The translations under genes were made by a program, and so were the position numbers. Positions 56,990 through 64,000 of a DNA stretch of 64,000 bases are shown here, piece after piece. This DNA is from Codonopsis lanceolata. Its lineage: Eukaryota; Streptophyta; Magnoliopsida; Asterales; Campanulaceae. The notes under the pieces are model-generated. The model worked only from the letters and a program-made list of their open reading frames with translations, made no database searches and was not told the DNA's origin. Location: NCBI GenBank assembly GCA_013146195.2, contig CM028377.1, positions 63,138,285 to 63,202,284 of the forward strand, given 5' to 3'. Within the stretch, counting starts at the first letter, position 1. Each line of letters starts with the position of its first letter.

Positions 56990-57586
56990 GAAGAAGCGTT
57001 GACCTTAGAGGATGGCGAGCAAAAGATAACCGTTAGCACTAAGGAAACTTCACACGTAACTGTAGGACCATCAGTAGTTGCGATGGTACAGGAAGATTTG
57101 GAGATGGATGCAAGCTCTATGCAGACATTGAAGTCGGGGGGGCAGAGCGAGAATGAAGCGGTTATGGATATGACCATGAGCCAGGTTGACGTTGAGATTA
57201 GTTCATCCTCGTCGACATTGAAGTCGGGGGGCCAAGTTGAACAATGAGACGAAGTGGCTGAGCAAGGCATTGATAATCCTTTGCCGACATTGACGTCGGG
57301 AGAATTTGAGAAATCGAATGAGGTCGTTGAGACTGTGGACGATCCTTTGCCGACATTGACGTCGGGGGGATTGGAAGAGCAGGCTGAGGCCATGGAGGTA
57401 GATCAGCTTGATAAAGTTGAAGATCGAGCTGAGAAGGATAAGAAGGTGGAGTGCGACACACTCCAAATGCGAGATGAGCCAGAGTTCACGGCTCAGGATG
57501 AGCTTGAGGAGGTAATCATCACCCTCGCTTATCCCGAGCGTAAGATTAAAATTGGCGCAGCCTCGACGCAGGCACGGCAAATTTGA
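56990..57586 (+). pseudogene. acidic repeat linker between protease and RT
   Basis: Glu/Asp/Val-rich frame with four spaced copies of a (T/K)L(T/K)SGG motif (about 57127, 57218, 57285 and 57345) inside a unit of about 70-90 bp. One TGA at 57246 breaks the frame. It ends EVIITLAYPERKIKIG, a typical lead-in to the Ty3-gypsy RT. The minus-strand frame is also open only because of composition. Confidence 0.65.
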
Positions 57587-57689
57587 TTAAGCAGCTGCAA
57601 GAAAGCCTGGACGTTTTCGCTTGGCGGCCAGAAGACATGCAAGGGGTAAGTGAGGCGGTGGCCTTGTACCGACTAAATGTGGATCCGTC

Positions 57690-58925
57690 CTTTCGGCCAA
57701 TCCAAAGAATGACCTAGAGTTTACTCGGAAAAGGATCAAGCGATCGTGAAGAGGTCGAGAAGTCGAGAAGCCGGCATATTGAGGAGATACATTACCCAAC
57801 TTGGTTGGCTAATGTAGTTATGGTAAAGAAGTCCAACGGTAAGTGGCGAATGTGTGTGGATTTCACGGATTTGAATACGGCCTGCCCAAAGGACTGTTAC
57901 CCTTTGCCGAGGATTGACAAGCTGGTGGATGCTATTGCGGGGTTCGAGCTTCTCAATTTCATAGATGCCTACTCCGGGTATCACCAAGTAAAAATGAACG
58001 AGCAGGATAAGGCTTTGACAGCTTTTCGAGCAGCCGGGGGGCTCTACTGTTACAAGATGATGCCTTTCGGTTTGAAGAATGCGGGAGCTACTTACCAGAG
58101 GATGGTAAACAGGGTATTCAGTTCGTAGCTCGGGAGAAATGTTGAAGCTTATATAGATGATATGGTGGTCAAGACGAAAGGGCATGACCATACACTGGAT
58201 CTGGGTGAGACTTTTGCCAATCTCAGGAAGAATAGTATGAAATTAAACCCGAGCAAGTGTGTGTTTGGGGTAAAGGCGGGCAAGTTCCTCGGGTTTATGG
58301 TGACTAAGAGGGGCATCGAGGCTAATCCCGAGAAAATCAAGACGCTGGTCACTATGAAGCTTCCTCGCTGCATTAAGGATGTACAGCGGCTCAATGGCAG
58401 GGTGATCGCTCTTGGAAGGTTTATCTCAAGATCGGCAGAAAGGTGCTTGCCTTTCTTCAAAGTTCTTCGAGGTAATAAAGGGTTTGAATGGACGCCAGAG
58501 TGTCAAAAGGCTTTTGAAGACTTGGTGAAATATTTAGGAAGCCCTCCTTTATTGAGCAGCCCGGTCTACGGGGAGAAATTGTTTATTTATTTAGCAGCTA
58601 CTAAGCAGGCAGTAGCCGCTGTTTTGGTTAGGGAAGAGAGAAATGTCCAAAAGCCTGTGTATTATGTTTCAAAAGCCCTCACTGATGTAGAGGGAAGATA
58701 TTTTAATGCAGAAAAATTGGCCTATTCGCTTGTTGTTGCTGCTTGGAAACTTCGAGCTTATTTTTCTGCGCATTCAATTGTTGTATACACTGATTTGCCG
58801 TTGAGAAAGATTTTGCACAAGCCGATACGTCTGGTCGTCTACTCACGTGGTCGATCGAGTTAACTGAGTTTGATATTGATTATCAACCTCGGCGAGCAAT
58901 CAAGGCACAAGCTTTAGCAGATTTT
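57690..58925 (+). pseudogene. Tat-type reverse transcriptase and first RNase H
   Basis: RT motifs in order: HYPTWLANVVMVKKSNGKWR, CVDFTDLNTACPKD, PLPRIDKLVD, FIDAYSGYHQ, MPFGLKNAGATYQR, then a TAG at 58126-58128, and AYIDDMVVKT, the catalytic YxDD. Then LNPSKCVFGV and the RNase H region PVYYVSKALTDVEGRYFNAE, KLAYSLV. A one-base loss near 58822 shifts the frame into LLTWSIELTEFDIDYQPR. Only two breaks are evident from 57805 to 58925, far fewer than in gag. Confidence 0.93.
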
Positions 58926-59460
58926 GTGGCTGAAACAAGCTTCAAGGACTTTGGCGAGGGAGAAACACCATCTAAAGAGACACCGGCGAGTGTTCCAGAC
59001 CCAAAACCACGTCCAGAGTATTGTTGGGAGCTTCATGTTGATGGTTCAGCTAGCAGATTTGGAAGTGGGGCCGGGTTGGTGTTAGTCCCACCCGAGCAAG
59101 ATGTAGAATTTGAGAAAGCATTGCGCTTCAAATTTCAAGCTTCTAACAATCAAGCCGAGTATGAGGCGTTGATTGCTGGCCTTGAGCTCGCGCAAGATGT
59201 GGGGGTGCGAGCACTGGTTGTGTATTGTGATTCCCAGTTGGTGGTGAATCAAGTTAAGGGCGATTATGTGGTCCACCATCCGGTCTTGGTTCGTTATTGT
59301 GCGATGGTGAAAGAAATTTTAAAGGACTTTGATTATTGGGAGTTGGTGAGAATTGCTCGGGAAGATAACATGCGAGCTGATTATTTGTCAAAGATGGCAG
59401 AAGATGAAATTCAGTCCTTGCATCCTGGAGTCATGATCGAGCATTTGGACGTACCCGTTA
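58926..59460 (+). CDS. second (archaeal-type) RNase H domain of Tat pol, open
   Basis: Part of a 433-codon open frame (58926-60227). Motifs ELHVDGSASRFGSGAGLVLV, NNQAEYEALIAGLELA, VVYCDSQLVVNQVKGDY and REDNMRADYLSKMA give the archaeal-type RNase H with D, E and D acidic residues. Tat-lineage elements are known for carrying this second RNase H after the standard one. It would degrade RNA in the hybrid. This segment is open, although the full polyprotein is not. Confidence 0.9.
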
Positions 59461-60733
59461 TTGAAAAGGAAACGATCATGGACATTGAGCCGGCTCCAAA
59501 GTGTTGGATTGATGATCTCAAGGACTACATCGAGCAAGGGGTGTTACCCAAGGACAAAAAGGAGGCTAGAACCATCCAGAAGCGATCATGTCGCTATGTC
59601 ATTTTGGATAACATTCTTTATCGGAGATCTTACACCCGACCTTTGTTAAGATGCGTGCGACCAGAAATGACAGAAGGAATCCTGGGAGAGGTGCATGAAG
59701 GCAAATGTGGAGGTCATCCGGGTCAGAGATCATTGGCCGAAAAGATTTTGGCAGCTGGATTTTATTGGATAACACTGAGGCGAGATGCCGAGATGTATGT
59801 TCGTCGATGTGACAAATGTCAGCGTTACGCGGATATTCCACGCTTGCCATCTACCGAGCAGACTCCTGTTATAGCCTCATGGTCGTTCGATATGTGGGGG
59901 ATAGACTTAATTGGTCATTTTCCCGTGGCTCGATCAAAATTCAAGTATGTAGTGGTGGCTGTTGATTATTTTACTAAGTGGGTTGAGGCAAAACCCCTGG
60001 CAACCATAAGTGAAATTAATGTCATTGATTTTGTTCATGAACACATATGGTGTCGGTTTGGGGTCCCGCGAGCAATTGTGTCCGACCATGGGACTCGGTT
60101 TTCTGAAAATTTTACTAAAGCCTGCGACCAGATGCGGGTGAAGCATTGGCAATCGTCAGTAGCATATCCCCAAGGCAATGGGCAAGCTGAAGCTGCGAAT
60201 AAACAAATCCTGCACGTTCGAAAATGAAATTTGGAGGATAAAGCAGGAAGATGGGTAGACGAGTTGCCTTCAGCTTTGTGGGCGGTTAGAACGACTGTTA
60301 GAGGACCAACGGGGGAGACATCTTTTTCATTAGCCTATGGGTCTGATGCTATGGCTCCGGTAGAGATGTATTTACCTACTCACAGAGTTTTGTATTATGA
60401 CACTGAGTTCGATAACGCAGCTCGGGCATCCGATTTGGACTTGTTAGAAGAAAGACGTTTGGAGGCTAAGATGAGGATTAATTACAAACAGCGAGCAAAG
60501 GCTCACCACGATAAAAGAGTTCTTGGTCGATCATTTGCTGTGGGCGATTGGGTCTTTCGGAAAATTGAGGCAACAGGTCATCGAGCTGAATGGTGAAAGC
60601 TTTCACCAAATTGGGAAGGACCTTTTCAGATCGTGAGAATCATTAGAGAGGGTACTTATATGTTGTGAACAGAGGATGGAGACGAGTTGAAACACCCATG
60701 GCATGCAGATCATTTAAAGAAGTATTATTGGTG
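59461..60733 (+). pseudogene. Tat-type integrase
   Basis: The zinc finger region HEGKCGGHPG then CDKCQR is followed by the catalytic core: SFDMWGIDLIG (D), AIVSDHGTRFSENF (D) and YPQGNGQAEAANKQI (E), all present. TGA at 60225-60227 breaks the frame, which resumes as LEDKAGRWVDELPSALWAVR. Two more TGAs (60594 and 60667) precede the end DGDELKHPWHADHLKKYYW at 60733. The integrase would insert cDNA into the genome. No chromodomain is seen, as expected for Tat. Confidence 0.93.
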
Positions 60734-60849
60734 ATTGATATTGACAGTATGTAGTTCTTTGATTCTTCGTCCTAAATGATTATAGCAAAGCTCGAATTGT
60801 GTTTTTTCTCAATTTTGTTTTGAAAATTGATGTTTTCATCTCGATTATC

Positions 60850-61124
60850 CTCTTTATCGAGCATGAGATGAATCTTTGCTCGTTAAATGAGTTGGTGTTC
60901 GAGGTAAATGTTTCCTCGACTACTCTTCTTCTTCGAGCATAAAGGGCTTTATGCTCAAGAAGAGTGGGTTTGAGGGGTGATGTTTTTTCCCTGGTCTCGA
61001 TTATTCTCCTTTTACGAACATAGAGAGCTTTATGCTCGTAAAAGGAGTTGGTGTTCGAGTGGGATAGTTTGGCTATTAGTGATTTCTTTTGCCCGAGTAA
61101 AGGATGTCTTTATTCGGGAAAAAG
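60850..61124. terminator. array of four long hairpins between pol and the antisense gene
   Basis: Four inverted repeats at 60850-60891, 60922-60965, 61006-61047 and 61086-61124, spaced 72-84 bp apart. Examples are CTTCGAGCATAAAG / CTTTATGCTCAAGAAG and CTCCTTTTACGA / TCGTAAAAGGAG. Stems are about 12-18 bp with short loops. Most share a GAGCATAAAG-like core, so they arose by tandem duplication. The function is unknown. The position between convergent transcription units suggests a 3'-end or insulating role, so the terminator label is tentative. Confidence 0.6.
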
Positions 61125-61279
61125 TTAGATGCAAGAGCGGTATTCTTCAAATTAAATTCAAGGGCATGCATGGAGAAAAACATTCATCCAACAAAGAAAA
61201 CGAGTCATAAAAATATTACAGACGATAAGTAAATTGTTAGATTGTTTTGGAATCTGAAGCACACAGGCTTTGAAAATGT

Positions 61280-63912
61280 TTAAGATTCATCAAGAAGGAT
61301 TGGATCGGCGAGGGTCGGAGTAGGATCGGTGGTGATGTGGTTGGCTGGATCTTCATTTTCGGCTCCAAGATTGGTTACTTCATTGTTGGTTCCAGTAGCT
61401 GGAGGGGATGAGTTCTGGTTTTCAGGATTTTTGCCCGACCATATCTGCGCCATCAGCTCGCTGACAGTAATCTCTGCAGTGGGAGGAGGGGTCCCAGTGT
61501 CCACCCCTTTCTAGGAGTCTAGCTCGGCCAAAGAGTTGAGCTCGTCTACAGAGTATGGAACTAAGGCATGTCCCGGGCGAGCTGCAGAACAGAAGGGTGT
61601 ATTGGTACCCCATGTTGCAAGCTGTTCAGGCCTAATTTCGAGTCCGCTACAAGCCAGTTTTCGTAAAATGTGGTTGACCCCCTGCAGGAAGAAAGGGTAG
61701 GCTTCTTCCTCGACGGCAGCGGCAAAGTCCTTAGAGTTCTTGTATTCGGTGATGAGATTTTCTTTTTGGGCGTGGGTTTGGAGTAGCTCAGTTTTCAATT
61801 TGTTCTCTCTGGCAGCGGCGTCCTTCTTGACCTTCTCTAGCTCGCTGGTCGTTTCTCGCAGATCTTTCCTCACCTGTGTAATGTTGTTGAGAGCAGATTC
61901 TTCAGATTTCTTTGAGAAAGTGAGGTGGGCGTCAAGGATTCTTTTCTCTTCCTCCAATTTAGAGATCTCGGTGACTTTGGAAGTCAGGTTCTCTTCGTTC
62001 TCTTTCAACTCGGCCCTCAGCGAGTTGACTTGTTCCTCCAAGGCACTTTTTTCTGAGTTGAGCGAGCTGGAAGTCTTGACATTGTCGATCAGGCGATCAA
62101 AAAGAAGTTCGGTTTTGCTGGCCATCTGGGAATTGAAAACAGGTCAAGTTAAAGGTAAAAGAGAAAAGCTTAGTTTTCTTTGAGAAGGGTAAAGTCAGTT
62201 ACCTCGGTCATGCACATCCCGATTTCCCTGATCAAGACGGCACTTGGGAGTTCAGTGGTTCTTCGCCTAATTCCAGTGTGCCTGAGCCTCTTCACCATGC
62301 CCAACCCGATACTAGCAGCGTGACCACCCCTTTTGTTGGTATTTATGTTCGCCAAATCAGGAACAGCTCCTATGTCGGCAATAATTTTAGTGGCGAGCTC
62401 GCGACTTTCTGGCATCTCAAAATTTTCCCTTTGCCAGATAAGGAATTGTGAACTGGAGATTTCAGTAGGCTCGCTTTGATCGGTTCTTGATCGAGTTCTT
62501 CTCTCAGGCGGGGAAGTTGGAAGAGGCCTTTTTGTTTGTTGTGGTTGCTGTTGTTGCTGTTGTTGCAGCTGAGGTTGAGGAGCGCTTGATTCAATTCGGA
62601 GGAGAGAGCAAGACTGGGAGTTGGGGCTGTCCTCGGCTCTTCCTCGCTTGGTTTACCGGGGTTTTCGAGGAGGGTGAGCATTGTGTTTCACAAAGTCCCC
62701 CTTCACGGACCCCCTTCGCATGGCTTGTAAAAAGCGGTTAGAGTCTTCCATTTGCCTCATATCTACAAAATAACTAATCTCATTAGAAGATAAAGCAGGG
62801 ATTAATGATACTAAAACAAGGGAGAAATTATGCAAACCCGAGAGGGAAAAGGCGGGGGTGCAGTTTCTTCCGAGTTGAAGACATCTCAGACATTCACTTG
62901 GAAAATTTTCCCCGTGACAGTTTCCCCAAAAAGGGTGGGGAATTTCTGGCTCGAGAATAGTTTGCGGCTCACAGCCTTGTACGAGCCAGCTCAAAATGGC
63001 AGCTCGGCGTACGTAGGGAGGTCGGAAGTCAGGATAGTCCAATCCAGGACCCAGTCTTGTCCTTGTTTCCCATCTTTTACTCCGAGAAGCTTCCTGAAAG
63101 CTTTGGCGAGCTGTGGCTCTCCTGTTCGGAAGGCTTGTTTATCGTACTTCGCAATGGCTAAGTTTTTGAGATATGGGGCAAAGGGCCAGCCTACGCGAGA
63201 TTCTACTAGTAAAGGTTTAGAATCCCAGGCATCGACTTTGTACGGGTTCTCTGAAAGAAGCTTGAAATAATTTGGGTTCGAGCGGCTAGAGATGCGCCCG
63301 GTTTTCTTGTCAATAGAAAAAAGAAAGAATTTTCTGAAAAGCTCCATACTTGGCTCAAAACTGAGGAGTCTACAGGCTACGATATAGGAGATTAAAAACC
63401 TAACTGTGGTCAGAGTTAGGTTACAAGGAAGGGCATTGTTTATTATAAGAAATTCGGCAAAGAAAGGATCTAAGGGCAAGCGAAGACCGACCAAGAAGAA
63501 GTCAAAATAGAAGACCATTCGGTCTCCCTGAAAATTGTGACCGGTTTCATCAATGTCTAGGTCGAAGGCCCTAACTCGGTAATTTCAGGGTTCATACCTA
63601 AGGAATAGAACCAGGTTGATACCTCTTCCTCGCTGTTTAGGTCATCCCAGGAAATAAAAGGAGTGCTGGTCGAGGCAATTTGCTTTCCTTGATCCTGGTT
63701 TGCTGGTCTGCTAGAATTTGGGGGTTTCTCGGTAACTTGCTCGATATTATGGGGGAGTATTCGGGAACGCCTTTGTCGAATGAGTGGGGTTTCTTCCCGC
63801 TCAGTTGCTTCCGAGCTGGAAGAGGCAGCAGAAGTTTCTTCATTTTCTTGAGGCGCTCCGTGGTCGTATGCTCGTCCCTCGATCTCGGAGGCGTTCTACC
63901 ATCTGAAGACAT
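61280..63912 (-). pseudogene. antisense spliced gene, 'putative gypsy type transposase' (Transposase_28-like)
   Basis: Minus-strand gene opening MSSDGRTPPRSRDEHTTTER at 63912. After frame breaks (near 63640 and 63560), exon 1 carries MVFYFDFFLVGLRLPLDPFF, SYIVACRLLSFEPSMELF and GWPFAPYLKNL, the signature of the plant family annotated as gypsy-type transposase. Introns with GT...AG ends: 62763-62837 and 62126-62202, about 75 bp each. Exon 2 has Gln repeats and Arg-rich stretches. Exon 3 starts MASKTELLFDRLIDNVKTSS and forms a long coiled coil (about 62100-61720), then LNSLAELDS, a TAG (61513-61515) and an acidic Pro/Thr tail to 61280. Function unproven. Such antisense ORFs are known in Tat-lineage elements between pol and the 3' LTR. 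Confidence 0.8.
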
Positions 63913-64000
63913 CCTACAGTAATCGAGGAATACGGGTTAAACCCTACTTGGGGCGAAAAAAGAGAATAATTTAAAACCCGTGGCAAGCTAAGGTTTATCC
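63913..64000. other. upstream of the antisense gene, cut by the window edge
   Basis: Should hold the leader or promoter of the antisense gene and continue to the element's 3' LTR outside the window. Too short to judge. Confidence 0.5.

Overview
The window looks like intergenic DNA from a flowering plant, probably a eudicot. Long AT-rich stretches, (TA)n microsatellites, Ty1-copia and Ty3-gypsy (Tat-type) retrotransposons, Helitrons, hAT, Mutator-like and PIF/Harbinger-like elements are stacked into one another. I found no intact host gene, no tRNA or rRNA gene and no bacterial-type feature. Almost every coding signal belongs to a mobile element and carries stops or frameshifts. The exact taxon cannot be fixed from this sequence.

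Layout. 1-9005: the 3' part of a Tat-like Ty3-gypsy element. It carries a broken plant-mobile-domain (PMD) gene on the antisense strand, which contains a solo LTR of another element and an intron-exon tandem duplication. A degenerate minisatellite, a 4 x 113 bp tandem array and an LTR at about 7329-9005 follow. 9225-12724: a compound block with about 300 bp inverted ends and about 575 bp direct repeats. 13078-19265: a degraded copia element (+), split by a Tat-type LTR (-) that itself holds a small Helitron. 19671 to about 23400: the primer-binding site and LTR of another Ty3-gypsy element (-), split by a Mutator-like element carrying a fragment of an hnRNP H/F-like RNA-binding gene (Pack-MULE) and by an hAT element. 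23832-26351: nested MITEs and a long inverted repeat.

28684-30444: a Helitron with a relic of its helicase; a related unoccupied copy of its insertion site lies at 27029/27030 in the same window. 30600-37320: blocks of short GATGC-type palindromes, plus a 705 bp hAT with a relic of the transposase C-terminus. 38750-43475: a complete but decayed copia element (-) with a perfect 5 bp target duplication. 43657-44643: a PIF-type MITE. 45249-50923: a complete LTR element with a perfect 5 bp target duplication but no recognisable gag or pol. 51470-52259: an hAT with a perfect 8 bp target duplication. About 52378-53673: a second Helitron of the same family. 53801 to the right edge: a fairly well preserved Tat-type element with LTR, PBS, gag, protease, RT, two RNase H domains and integrase. 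Four regularly spaced hairpins follow, then an antisense spliced gene of the 'putative gypsy type transposase' family.

The most unusual themes are the antisense accessory genes of two Tat-type elements (PMD on the left, Transposase_28-like on the right), the hairpin array where sense pol and the antisense gene converge, the Pack-MULE, and the Helitron with its related empty site. Boundaries supported by target duplications are firm. LTR ends without duplications, lineage names and truncated coding pieces are tentative. All comparisons to families are from memory and by eye.
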